From the NCBI GenBank assembly GCA_036771835.1, contig DAIPGN010000016.1, positions 1 through 50,661 of the forward strand: DNA of 50,661 nucleotides, read 5' to 3'. Within the stretch, counting starts at the first letter, position 1; every line of letters begins with the position of its first letter. Of this stretch, positions 6,581 to 15,133 are shown piece after piece. This DNA is from UBA4877 sp002399285 (GTDB lineage: Bacteria; Bacillota; Thermoanaerobacteria; Thermoanaerobacterales; UBA4877). Under the pieces are notes generated by a model. It was not told the DNA's origin, made no database searches, and worked only from the letters and a program-made list of their open reading frames with translations. The position numbers and the translations under genes were made by a program.

Positions 6581-7498
6581 TTAATCCGCCTTATCGGAAA
6601 CATATTTTTTACTCAATTTAGTATGCATTTCCTTCACTTGTCTTTGCCGGTAGTCATGGTAAAGGTAATAAAATAACCCGCATAGAATTATTATTGTTCC
6701 GATCACCTTGTTTAGTGGTATTGCTTCAGTTGCTCCGTTCATATCGGGAATAATTGCCGCTCCGATCATTGCAAATATGGGATGTATGATATTGATCAAA
6801 GGTAACGCGATGGGTTCCACTTCTTTTTGAACATACAGCCGAAGCGTATTGCAGACGCCTGAACCAATGATTCCCGTCAATAATATTATGATCAAACTCT
6901 CTTTGCAACAAATGATTTTCGGCTTAGAAAAGCCGCAGAATAAGGCTGGAAGTACCGCAGCGGCGATCATTTGAGCAACGGCCAGCTCAAGTACGTCTGA
7001 TCTTTTGCTGTATTGTTCTCCAAGAATAATTTGTCCGCATACAAAAAATACGCTGACAAAGGCAATAAAATCTCCTTTATTCAAAGCTCCATGGATGACG
7101 TCGGCAAATATAAATAGTCCGGCCAGGATGATCCCAGCCGCCAATAAATAATATGCCTTCGGACGTTCATGATATCGAATCGAATAGTATGCAGGTACGA
7201 AAATTATACTCAGTTGAGTAATAAATATCGAATTGGAAGTAGAAGTAAAATACAGACTGTAGGTATTGAGCCAAGTCTGGGCAGCCAATAGGCCTCCTAA
7301 TATAAAGCCCATCTTCCACGTCGACAGCGGAATTCTTCTTTTTGATTTCAGAAAATATAATGTTAACAATATACCGGCGCTTCCATATCGTAACGTTACA
7401 TATACGATTGGGGACATATAAAATAATGCATGCTTTAATAATACCTGTGTTATTCCCCAATAAACATTAATAAAAATCAGTAGTAAGTATGGATTCAA
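6581..7498 (-). CDS. EamA/DMT-family transporter
   Basis: 305 residues with about ten hydrophobic segments arranged as two EamA repeats (WGITQVLLKHALFYMSP in the first, GLFYYLYHDYRQ closing the second). The family exports or imports metabolites such as amino acids, sugars and purines. The cytoplasmic tail is charged. The start is TTG at 7498, and the ribosome binding site is weak. It lies 41 bases after the M24-like gene on the same strand and probably shares its transcript, so the substrate may be a product of the glycoside/peptide cluster. The substrate cannot be read from sequence. Confidence 0.82.
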   Translation of the reverse strand: MNPYLLLIFINVYWGITQVLLKHALFYMSPIVYVTLRYGSAGILLTLYFLKSKRRIPLSTWKMGFILGGLLAAQTWLNTYSLYFTSTSNSIFITQLSIIFVPAYYSIRYHERPKAYYLLAAGIILAGLFIFADVIHGALNKGDFIAFVSVFFVCGQIILGEQYSKRSDVLELAVAQMIAAAVLPALFCGFSKPKIICCKESLIIILLTGIIGSGVCNTLRLYVQKEVEPIALPLINIIHPIFAMIGAAIIPDMNGATEAIPLNKVIGTIIILCGLFYYLYHDYRQRQVKEMHTKLSKKYVSDKAD

Positions 7499-7539
7499 CG
7501 TGTTTCAAGACCCCATTCTAAATAACCTAAGTTGTCATT

Positions 7540-8937
7540 TCAATGATCTTTTACAAAAGCCCTTCTTTTATCCAATAAAAACGGCCTCAGGTAACCTACC
7601 GTACTGCACATCGGCAATATGTCCTCAGAAACCGCAATCCCAAGCACGTTCCGTAAATATTTTCTGCGGGTCATCATTCTATCCCACATTTCAGGATATT
7701 GCTCTTTTATATCTTTTTTTAAATCGCCGCCGGCAAGAGCGACCGTACTTTCAGCGCTCACCCCTCCGTAGCCTTGTACGGAAGGTATGATGTCGATTTG
7801 AAAGATCATCCCGCTCTTTATTTCTTCAGCAGAATTCTCATAAACCGGCGAAGACAGCCATTCTTCTTCCGCCGTTAAGTGGCCGGGGCATAAATGCCAT
7901 CCAAAAACGGAGCGGGGCAAAACCTCGTCAATCACAGAGAATAATTCCTTCCCTTTCATTCCTATGGATATACTCTCCAGCCATTTCGCATAGGCCGCAA
8001 AGTACGGAGCAGCTATCACGCTTATATAGTCCCTGACGTCTTCCGGAAGCTCGTCCTCTTTTCCAACCGCATACCCCGCCCTGCTTGATGATCCTCCGCG
8101 ATATCCCACCGTCAAAGAGACGGTGTCACCCTTTTTTATCCTATTATCAGTGGGAAACATGTTTCCTCGAATATATCTTGGTCCGCCTGCAGCAATCGTT
8201 ACAATGCTGGTATGCTGACCGTATCTTACCAATTTGTCTCCCAGCTCTAACTCGCTTACCCCTTCATCAAGCATATTCATAGCATCGAGCATACAATCAG
8301 ACGCTAAGGAAGCGCCATATTCATAGTGAGCTATCTCATTGGCGTTGTTTATCGTACGAACTCCATTCTCTCCGATAAACAGATCCGTTTCGTTTGTTAT
8401 CAATTTGTTGTCCCCGACAATATCTCTGATCGTATCCACGATATAAACAGGAAGATCAAAACATCTTTTGTTATTCTCCACCGTGCTTGTGAACAGTTTC
8501 CATCCGGCCAGTCCTATCCGGGTATTTTTACGGATACCCGCCTCAACCAACAATTCCTTTAAAGTTTTGTCCGCCCTGTTGGGCTGATTCGGCAAAGAAA
8601 ACAGTGATACATGCACGCAATTCGCTTCACACCTTGATTTTGAGGCCTTATTCAGATTCTCATTGCCTAAAACCAGCGTCATATCTCCATCCCTGTTGAT
8701 AATCAAGAGCCCCTCTTCAAACCTTGTGAAATACCCTGTCAAATATTCAAAATTGCTTCCATGCTCAACGTCCCCGTATATTATCAATTGATCAAGATCG
8801 CGCCATTTCATAGCCTGTAGGACCTTATGCTTTCTTTCATTGATCGTTTTATCTGTCAGGGCAACAGGAGAACCTGAGCAATCTTTCTCAGGCTCATCTA
8901 CCTGTTTTAATTTGACTTTTTCCATTAAGAGTTTCAT
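7540..8937 (-). CDS. M24-fold protein (Xaa-Pro peptidase/creatinase-like), metal ligands degenerate
   Basis: 465 residues. An N-terminal creatinase-like domain (about 35-190) precedes a pita-bread domain. At the expected metal site the usual D-x10-D pattern is replaced: the segment after KKGD reads TVSLTVGYRGGSSSRAGYAV, with no Asp. The histidine region reads GWHLCPGHL and the glutamate region GVSAESTVAL. A dinuclear metalloprotease is therefore unlikely, although metal-free members such as creatinase exist. The gene follows a strong terminator (8968-9013), so its expression is partly separate from the upstream PTS cluster. The start may be ATG 8937 or ATG 8925, since GAAAGG lies directly before the first. 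Confidence 0.72.
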   Translation of the reverse strand: MKLLMEKVKLKQVDEPEKDCSGSPVALTDKTINERKHKVLQAMKWRDLDQLIIYGDVEHGSNFEYLTGYFTRFEEGLLIINRDGDMTLVLGNENLNKASKSRCEANCVHVSLFSLPNQPNRADKTLKELLVEAGIRKNTRIGLAGWKLFTSTVENNKRCFDLPVYIVDTIRDIVGDNKLITNETDLFIGENGVRTINNANEIAHYEYGASLASDCMLDAMNMLDEGVSELELGDKLVRYGQHTSIVTIAAGGPRYIRGNMFPTDNRIKKGDTVSLTVGYRGGSSSRAGYAVGKEDELPEDVRDYISVIAAPYFAAYAKWLESISIGMKGKELFSVIDEVLPRSVFGWHLCPGHLTAEEEWLSSPVYENSAEEIKSGMIFQIDIIPSVQGYGGVSAESTVALAGGDLKKDIKEQYPEMWDRMMTRRKYLRNVLGIAVSEDILPMCSTVGYLRPFLLDKRRAFVKDH

Positions 8938-8967
8938 CCTTTCATTCGCTATGTATTCTGCACAATT

Positions 8968-9013
8968 TAAAATAAAAAGCGTGTACTAAACCTGAAGGTC
9001 AGATTTAGTACAC
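8968..9013 (-). terminator. Rho-independent terminator between GH1 and M24-like genes
   Basis: GTGTACTAAA (8981-8990) pairs with TTTAGTACAC (9004-9013). On the minus strand the stem is followed by GCTTTTTATTTT. Confidence 0.85.
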
Positions 9014-9046
9014 CTTTTATCATACTAAATAAATATTGACCGGTCA

Positions 9047-10462
9047 CTAAATATTTTGGTGCTTTTTGATAAAGTCTTTATACCAATAATAACTCTTTTT
9101 AGGTATCCGCTTAAGGCCGGGATCGTCATAATCAACGCGGACCAGCCCATACCTTTTGTCGTAGCCATTGATCCATGAATACAGATCCATTGTTGACCAG
9201 ACATAATAGCCCTTCACATTCACGCCGTCTTCCTTGGCCTTCAAGATGTATTCCAAATAGTCGGATAGGAATTCGATACGGTCGTCATCCTCTACATACC
9301 CGTTTTCATCGGCGGCATCATAACAGCCATGGCCGTTTTCCGTAACATAAACCGGTATATCGCCATATTTCCGCTTTACGTTCATCAAAATGTCATAGCC
9401 GCATTTCGGATAGATCTCCCTACCCCAATGATTCAGTTTGGTGTTCGGGTCGCGGTCAGTTTCGAACCATCCCTCTATCGCTCTGGTCTCTCTGGCTGAT
9501 TTTTCCGTTCCATCATTGCTTCCGGCATTATTTACAGTAAAGGCAGTCTTTCCCGATTCATTGGGTTTTACCAGCATTCTGCAGTAAATATTCTGTCCAA
9601 GAAAGTCGACCATATTGTTCTTAATGATCTCCAAATCTTCATCTTTTACAAAGGACAGGTCAAATCCCTTTGATTTAACGGCATCTATCAAGTCTTTGCT
9701 GAAATATCCTTTTATCGCCGTGTCCAGAATCCAATCAGTGCAGAAGATATTGCAGTATTTTACAGCTTCTTTATATTCGGGAGTGTCTTTAAGCGCTGCA
9801 GTACCTCCTCCCTGAACAATGCCGATCTGAGAATTCAGGTTTAACTTTCTGAATTCCCGAATGGCCTTTGCCGTACACATCACCATATTATAGGCGCATT
9901 GACAATAATGCTGTAAATTATTTTGTTCATTTGGAGGGTAGTTTCCCACACAATAATCACAATAGGCATTGTGATCCGGTTCGTTGATAGTGACATAAAG
10001 GGGAATCCGGTTCCCAAAGTGTTTAAAGACCACGGAGGCATAATATGCAAATTCATCGGAAACCTTATCATAGCACCATCCGCCCTTATGCCCGATATAA
10101 TCCGGCAGGTCATAGTGAACTAAAGTAACGTTGGGTACGATATCGTATTTTTCCAATTCATCCAGTACTTCATCATAAAATCTTAATCCCTCTTCGTTGA
10201 CGACATGGTCGTTCTTGGGAATGATCCTCGACCAGGAAATAGAAAGACGAAAGGTATTCTGACCGCTTTCCGCTAATAAGCGGATATCCTCTTTAAAATG
10301 ATGATAAAAATCACAGGAGACGTCGCCGGTGATCCCCTTGGCATTAGCAGGGGAATGGCAAAATTCATCCCAAATGCTCGTCCCTTTGCCGCCCACATTC
10401 CAGGCGCCTTCACATTGATAAGCCGCCGTTGCAGATCCCCATAAAAATTTTGATTTGTTCAT
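9047..10462 (-). CDS. GH1 6-phospho-beta-glucosidase
   Basis: 471 residues, full length for GH1. The acid/base glutamate is E161 in TINEP and the nucleophile is E375 in VTENG. The usual NFEW motif of non-phospho beta-glucosidases is LYSW here (S429), followed by K436 and Y438. This matches the Ser-Lys-Tyr triad that binds the 6-phosphate in LacG-type enzymes, with the same spacing. The enzyme would hydrolyse the phosphorylated beta-glucoside delivered by the PTS EIIBC encoded upstream (11995-13413), in the cytoplasm. The start follows AAGAGGAGAAATTTAAA. It is the third gene of a PTS-M81-GH1 transcript ending at the terminator at 8968-9013. Confidence 0.93.
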   Translation of the reverse strand: MNKSKFLWGSATAAYQCEGAWNVGGKGTSIWDEFCHSPANAKGITGDVSCDFYHHFKEDIRLLAESGQNTFRLSISWSRIIPKNDHVVNEEGLRFYDEVLDELEKYDIVPNVTLVHYDLPDYIGHKGGWCYDKVSDEFAYYASVVFKHFGNRIPLYVTINEPDHNAYCDYCVGNYPPNEQNNLQHYCQCAYNMVMCTAKAIREFRKLNLNSQIGIVQGGGTAALKDTPEYKEAVKYCNIFCTDWILDTAIKGYFSKDLIDAVKSKGFDLSFVKDEDLEIIKNNMVDFLGQNIYCRMLVKPNESGKTAFTVNNAGSNDGTEKSARETRAIEGWFETDRDPNTKLNHWGREIYPKCGYDILMNVKRKYGDIPVYVTENGHGCYDAADENGYVEDDDRIEFLSDYLEYILKAKEDGVNVKGYYVWSTMDLYSWINGYDKRYGLVRVDYDDPGLKRIPKKSYYWYKDFIKKHQNI

Positions 10463-10481
10463 TTTAAATTTCTCCTCTTAG

Positions 10482-11966
10482 TTAAATATTATCTATCGGA
10501 TACATCGGCCGCATAATCCTTTTAAAGGGAATAGTCGCCGTATTTTGCGGCGTTGCGCCGTCTGTTAACGACATAACATAGAATGCCGCCTTCTCCTTTA
10601 ACTCAGGGAAAATATAACCCTGCTTCACCACGACAATATCATAATCCGTCCAATCATGAATTCCTGCAAAATCAAACTGCATCTGGTGAAAATATGATTC
10701 CCGGTCGTTTGAGACAATTACGTCAATACCACTGTCTTTCAATCTTACAACAACACATTTTCCAAAGACAGCGCAGCTGTTTTTGTCTTCTCCTTCCAAG
10801 GGCTTTACAACATCTAATGGTCTTACCACGTCACCCTTGGAAATAACGGCCACGTCTAAGTCAACGCTTTTAGATAATTCATCATACTCAGTCCCAAGCG
10901 CAATATGAGTGACCGCCCCTACTTGGAGCCGATCTAACTGATCGAGCGTCTTGGGATCACAAATAGATGCAAAAAGTACCCTCTTATTTAAATGCTGCAC
11001 ATTCAAAAACTGTCTGAGGATATAAGTATTCCATCCCGTTGCGCCGGAAGTCGTATTGTCTCCGGAGTCAGTTATCACCACCGGTTTTTCTTTACGATCC
11101 AGAGCCATTCTCAACGCTTCCTCCGGCTCGGCTGTCAATCCCGTATAGTGAAACTCATGGCGCTTGTCCCAAACATATTTAGCTAACTCATCCGCTGCAC
11201 TTTCCGCATACGGCTGGTCTTTTTCAGTGGCAGGCACAACAACTACCCCACAGCCGTCTACTTCCGAATCATGCCTGATATATCCGACATGCCATGAACA
11301 GCTTAAGATACGAGGGTCTTTCTCTAATCGATCCATATATGCATTAATGCTTTTGACCGGCTCATCGGCAGAAACACTTTGTTCCCCGCCTAAGATCAGC
11401 GGAAGTTTCCTATAAACGGAATGAATATTTTGCCGGTTTTCCAGCAGCTCACAAAGCGTATTCGCTACCCTCTTCCATGTTTCCACGGCATCAGTATGGG
11501 GTGCTTCACGATAACTCCTGATCATGGTGATCGACTCGACGTACTCCCTGCATAAATTCCCGTGCGGATCACATGCCACTGCGATAGGAAGATAATCGCC
11601 TACAAGTTTGCGTATTTCCTTCATAATATGATGCTCTCCGGAGCCTATGCCCTCGACCTCGCTTGCGCCATGAAGCATCAGATAAATGCCGTCGATTTCA
11701 TGAAAATGTTGTTTTATCGAGTTTAATAAACAGGATTCAATATAATTGAAAGTGTGTTCCTTTATCACTCCCGATGCCCCCGAAACAGCATAAATCGAAG
11801 GTATGATATCGATATCATGTCTTTCAAAAACATCCCGGACCTGCATTTTGTCGATCAATTCCTCGCCAAAAGTAATATCATAACTGGTGATCTCATTTTT
11901 CTCCGGAATATTTGCATTAGATTCTGTCATAAACTGGCCGATCAAGACCTTTTTCTTTTCTTTCAT
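10482..11966 (-). CDS. M81 family metallopeptidase (MlrC-like)
   Basis: 494 residues, the usual size of M81/MlrC proteins. Conserved stretches include MLHGASEVEGIGSGEHH, ACDPHGN, and DSGDNTTSGATGWN, where the Asp/His metal ligands of this family lie. MlrC opens linear peptides in microcystin breakdown, and other members cleave small amides. The gene sits between a PTS transporter (28-base gap) and a 6-phospho-beta-glucosidase (19-base gap), which suggests that it cleaves an amide bond in the aglycone of an imported glucoside. This is inference. Confidence 0.85.
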   Translation of the reverse strand: MKEKKKVLIGQFMTESNANIPEKNEITSYDITFGEELIDKMQVRDVFERHDIDIIPSIYAVSGASGVIKEHTFNYIESCLLNSIKQHFHEIDGIYLMLHGASEVEGIGSGEHHIMKEIRKLVGDYLPIAVACDPHGNLCREYVESITMIRSYREAPHTDAVETWKRVANTLCELLENRQNIHSVYRKLPLILGGEQSVSADEPVKSINAYMDRLEKDPRILSCSWHVGYIRHDSEVDGCGVVVVPATEKDQPYAESAADELAKYVWDKRHEFHYTGLTAEPEEALRMALDRKEKPVVITDSGDNTTSGATGWNTYILRQFLNVQHLNKRVLFASICDPKTLDQLDRLQVGAVTHIALGTEYDELSKSVDLDVAVISKGDVVRPLDVVKPLEGEDKNSCAVFGKCVVVRLKDSGIDVIVSNDRESYFHQMQFDFAGIHDWTDYDIVVVKQGYIFPELKEKAAFYVMSLTDGATPQNTATIPFKRIMRPMYPIDNI

Positions 11967-11994
11967 TCTCCGTACACCATCCTTTCAAAGCCAC

Positions 11995-13413
11995 CTATAT
12001 CGTCTTTTCAGCCTTTTCGGAATGAATAATTCCTTCTTTATCTCTTGAAATGATAACTTTTGTAGCAATAAATGATACGACAACTGAAACAGCCGCCACG
12101 GCCATCGCTACAAATACATAATGCAGACCTCCCTTTTGATCAACGAAAAACAGGAAAGTCAGTAAACCGGGGCATCCCCCTACGACAAAAGCCCTTAAGC
12201 CAAAGATACCTGCTACCAAGCCGCCTGCAGCAGCCCCAATAGCCGTACCGATCAATGTTTTAGGTCTGGTAATCAATCCCCCATAAAAAGCAGGTTCAGT
12301 AACGCCGCATAAAGCAGTAATGCCTGAAGAAGTCAATATACCTTTTTCCCCTTTATCTTTCATACTTGTCGCTACAGCTAAGGCCGTTCCTCCTATACAA
12401 ATGTTTGAAATAAAGCCCATTGCGGCCGTCACCGGGTTGTAGCCCAGATGGGCGATCAATTCAAGTTCGATGGGTGCAATCGCTTTATCAAGTCCCAGCA
12501 TTACCATATAAGGATAGATCATAGCTAATATCGGCTGTGCAACAAAACCAAGAGTATCGGTAAGCCATAGGGCAAACGCTGCAAAGTATCCGCTTAACTG
12601 GGTGCCCAGAGGTCCTAAAACTATCAAAGTCACAGGCGCTACAATGATCATTGTTAACAGAGGCTTTAAGAAAAAGATCAGCGCCTCGGGTATGATCTTC
12701 TTTAGTCCCTTGTCTACCCAATACATCAGCGCCACGCCCAATACCACCGGAATGATCGTTGATCCATAGGAGACTTTAGGAATAGGTATTCCAAAGAAAG
12801 AAAGCCCTGCTACGCCGCTGATCTTTGAACTTATCAACAGAGCGCCTAAAAACGCTCCCATTATCGGCTGCATTTTTAATTGTTTTGCTAAAGAATAGCC
12901 AATATAAACCGGCAAAAATGTAAAACCTGCGTCAAAAATAGCCAGCATTATTTGCGCAGTGCCACTATCAGCTGAAAAACCAAAGTAGTTGACAAGAAGA
13001 TTTTTTATTGCTAAAATCAATCCACCGGTTATCAGTGCGGGAACGATCGGCATAAAAATCGGAGCCATAAAATCTCCCAACTTACTTAACCAATATTCAA
13101 AACCACGCTGTTCACCATTATTAGCTGCGGCTTTTTCTGAATCGGATGAACCTTCGGTTCCACTCCAGCCCGAGACTTTTAAAAACTCGTTATATGCTTC
13201 ATTGACATTCGGTCCAATAATAACTTGAATCTGTCCCCGGTTAAATATAACACCCCGCGCTTCCGGTGTTTTCTTAAGCGCTTCTTCATTTATTAAACTT
13301 TTATCATTATAATTAATTCGAAGCCGTGTAGCACAACTATTTACAAAAGAAATATTATCTACGCCGCCTAAGTTCTGTACTAAGTGCTCTGACAGCGCTT
13401 GATATTTTTCCAT
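11995..13413 (-). CDS. PTS EIIBC, beta-glucoside/sucrose/trehalose type
   Basis: 472 residues. The N-terminal EIIB domain has the phosphorylated cysteine C27 in NSCATRLR. The EIIC membrane domain follows (about 105-460) with GGLILAIKNLL and FGITEP-like GVTEPAFYGG motifs. There is no EIIA domain, so phosphate must come from another EIIA. It imports and phosphorylates a glucoside. The start ATG follows AGAGGTGTAACC. It heads the cluster with the M81 and GH1 genes. No antiterminator or dedicated regulator is adjacent except the small XRE protein 27 bases upstream. Confidence 0.92.
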   Translation of the reverse strand: MEKYQALSEHLVQNLGGVDNISFVNSCATRLRINYNDKSLINEEALKKTPEARGVIFNRGQIQVIIGPNVNEAYNEFLKVSGWSGTEGSSDSEKAAANNGEQRGFEYWLSKLGDFMAPIFMPIVPALITGGLILAIKNLLVNYFGFSADSGTAQIMLAIFDAGFTFLPVYIGYSLAKQLKMQPIMGAFLGALLISSKISGVAGLSFFGIPIPKVSYGSTIIPVVLGVALMYWVDKGLKKIIPEALIFFLKPLLTMIIVAPVTLIVLGPLGTQLSGYFAAFALWLTDTLGFVAQPILAMIYPYMVMLGLDKAIAPIELELIAHLGYNPVTAAMGFISNICIGGTALAVATSMKDKGEKGILTSSGITALCGVTEPAFYGGLITRPKTLIGTAIGAAAGGLVAGIFGLRAFVVGGCPGLLTFLFFVDQKGGLHYVFVAMAVAAVSVVVSFIATKVIISRDKEGIIHSEKAEKTI

Positions 13414-13440
13414 GGTTACACCTCTTTTGATATTATTTTT

Positions 13441-13635
13441 TTATGCTATGCCATCTATCTTCAGTATTTCGTCCACAGCTTTCTTGTGCTTGTAATTTGG
13501 TTTTGAGCCTGTTATCATCTCCGAAAGTCTATTCGGCGGTATGCCGTATTTTCTGCAAAAATCCACCTGTGACATATTCAAGTCTATAAGTCTTTTCTTT
13601 ACCATCATTCCCCAAGGTGTCAGTCTCTGTTTCAT
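13441..13635 (-). CDS. Small XRE-like HTH protein
   Basis: 64 residues. The sequence is nearly all helix-turn-helix (MSQVDFCRKYGIPPNRLSEM). The start ATG at 13635 follows AGGAGGTGAGTTGG. An upstream in-frame GTG would overlap that site. It resembles small phage-type regulators. It is divergent from the XRE gene at 13874 and lies 27 bases before the PTS gene, so it might read into that cluster. Confidence 0.7.
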   Translation of the reverse strand: MKQRLTPWGMMVKKRLIDLNMSQVDFCRKYGIPPNRLSEMITGSKPNYKHKKAVDEILKIDGIA

Positions 13636-13780
13636 CCAACTCACCTCCTTTTACACTTGACATTTGTTAAAACTAACTTTGCACAACTGTATATGTAGAT
13701 ATAGAAAGTTGTGATAAAATTAAGATTGTGGTATTTGTACCGTTTGATGCACTATATCTATACCATCGGATATATTATAA

Positions 13781-13829
13781 TTCAACAATCGTTGAATTGT
13801 CAATATTAAAATACAATAATCGTTGAATT
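13781..13829. promoter_or_regulatory. Paired XRE operators
   Basis: TTCAACAATCGTTGAAT (13781-13797) is nearly palindromic, and a second copy with the same CGTTGAATT half occurs 31 bases later (13813-13829). Three helical turns of spacing fit cooperative binding. They lie between two divergent HTH genes. Confidence 0.6.
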
Positions 13830-13873
13830 TATTTATAGTCGTTTGCCATACATTGAATAAGGAGGGATTTAAT

Positions 13874-14233
13874 ATGTATTCAATTGATCCTGAAAAGTTT
13901 GGAGAAAGGTTAAAGGATGCTATTAGAGAATGCGGCACTACCCAAAAAGATTTAGCAGAGAAAATAGGTATTTCAAAAACCTCTATTAGCAACTATGCAA
14001 ACGGTAGAATTCCTGAAGTGCCTATTTTATATGAAATTACCGATTTCTTAGGAGTAACTATGGAATGGCTTTTAACTGGAAAAGAACCTGGTGCTTCTGA
14101 ATGCGATCTCCTTGATGATTTAACAGAAGAGGAAAAGGACGAGCTTAATTTATTTCTTGACTTTTTAAGATATAAACGAAGTGTGGCTTCACAGGATAAA
14201 AATATTTCAGCTGATAAAAAGGATTCAATTTGA
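13874..14233 (+). CDS. XRE family transcriptional regulator
   Basis: 119 residues. An N-terminal helix-turn-helix (TQKDLAEKIGISKTSISNYA) is followed by the LGVTMEWLLTGKEP segment common to phage and element repressors, then an acidic dimerisation tail (LTEEEKDELNLFLDFL). The start ATG follows AAGGAGGGATTTAAT, and an earlier in-frame ATG at 13823 lies inside the operator region and is less likely. The two inverted repeats at 13781-13829 are placed for autoregulation. The target genes are unknown. The neighbouring HipA-like pair on the other strand is one candidate. Confidence 0.85.
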   Translation: MYSIDPEKFGERLKDAIRECGTTQKDLAEKIGISKTSISNYANGRIPEVPILYEITDFLGVTMEWLLTGKEPGASECDLLDDLTEEEKDELNLFLDFLRYKRSVASQDKNISADKKDSI

Positions 14234-14282
14234 GCATAAATGATGCTTTTATTTTTAGCTTACAAAGTGGAATAAATTCCAC

Positions 14283-14355
14283 ATACACTTTTTAAGCTAA
14301 ACAAAAAGGCCTGAAATCCATTGTCTATAATGGTTATCAGACCTTTTACTGTTTA
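14283..14355. repeat. Palindromic repeat A, copy 4, fused to a REP
   Basis: ACTTTTTAAGC, AAACAAAAA and the GGCCTGA...TCAGACC hairpin are conserved, but the tail is cut short after ACTGTTTA and continues directly into a REP (14356-14384). Confidence 0.75.
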
Positions 14356-14384
14356 CAGCACAGTAGAACCGTCCCCTTGTGCTC
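14356..14384. repeat. REP element abutting the HIRAN gene
   Basis: CAGCACAG-TAGAACCGTCCCC-TTGTGCTC. The element ends one base before the stop codon of the gene at 14385-15113. Confidence 0.75.
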
Positions 14385-15113
14385 CTAACTAATTTTATCT
14401 AACTTGGTTAAGCTATATCCTATTTCTAAGTTCACCTTCACACATTCATTACATTCATTATTTTTATTAACTTCAATTACTGTACATTTATATTCTCTAC
14501 CTGCTTTAAGATAATTTGTAAGGTTTTCACTATAATATCTTGGTAAATAACCTATATGCTTACCGCGCTTATCTAAAATTTTTATAGCATATTTGTCAAA
14601 TTCATTTGTAGGCTCTAGTTGTAATATTAATTCATCACCTACATTTAAATTAACAGCCTTATTGCAGTCTTCGCCATCACATCCAATGTAGTGTCTGATT
14701 CCAGCTATATAAAAAGATCTTATTTCCTTTTTTTCATCCATATCTTCTGGGAAAAGTGGATCAATGAATTCCAAATTATCGATCGGTAGTTTTGCACCGC
14801 TTCTCTTTAGAAGTTTATATTCATTAAACGTCTCCAAGTCATATTTAGCAAGAATCCTTCCAATATCCCGTCTCTTACGGTCAGGTAATCTGCTTGAAAA
14901 GGTCGGAAATAAAGTGTCACTTTTATAAACCCTATCCACATCTTCAAAGGATGGTAATAGTTTAAACCCTTTTTCAATTGCATGATTGATTTCAAATCCA
15001 TAAGAGAATTCGAATTGGCTGTTTTTTGATAACTGTCCTACAACATAATTCCGTCTAGTGGCAGGCTCTTTCCAGATTAAATAAAGATAATCTCTTCCTT
15101 CTCTCTTAGACAC
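14385..15113 (-). CDS. HipS-like/HIRAN domain protein (predicted antitoxin of a HipA-like kinase)
   Basis: 242 residues from a GTG at 15113, which follows AAAGGAGGAGTAAAT. The longer frame from 15131 would begin inside that site. The N-terminal half has the TLFPTFSSRLPDR stretch that resembles the HipA N-subdomain (HipS-like). The C-terminal 100 residues are a HIRAN domain with LEPTNEFDKYAIKIL and KHIGYLPR. HIRAN domains bind DNA ends. The gene follows the kinase gene with a 20-base gap. Bicistronic HipA-family operons encoding a HipS-HIRAN partner have been described as putative toxin-antitoxin modules, and this fits that layout. Confidence 0.78.
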   Translation of the reverse strand: MSKREGRDYLYLIWKEPATRRNYVVGQLSKNSQFEFSYGFEINHAIEKGFKLLPSFEDVDRVYKSDTLFPTFSSRLPDRKRRDIGRILAKYDLETFNEYKLLKRSGAKLPIDNLEFIDPLFPEDMDEKKEIRSFYIAGIRHYIGCDGEDCNKAVNLNVGDELILQLEPTNEFDKYAIKILDKRGKHIGYLPRYYSENLTNYLKAGREYKCTVIEVNKNNECNECVKVNLEIGYSLTKLDKIS

Positions 15114-15133
15114 ATTTACTCCTCCTTTCATAT

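Noticed and set aside
8968..9013. The palindrome as an operator for the M24-like gene
   Set aside because: The stem is followed by a long U-tract on the transcribed strand and sits just after the GH1 stop, so a terminator is the simpler reading.
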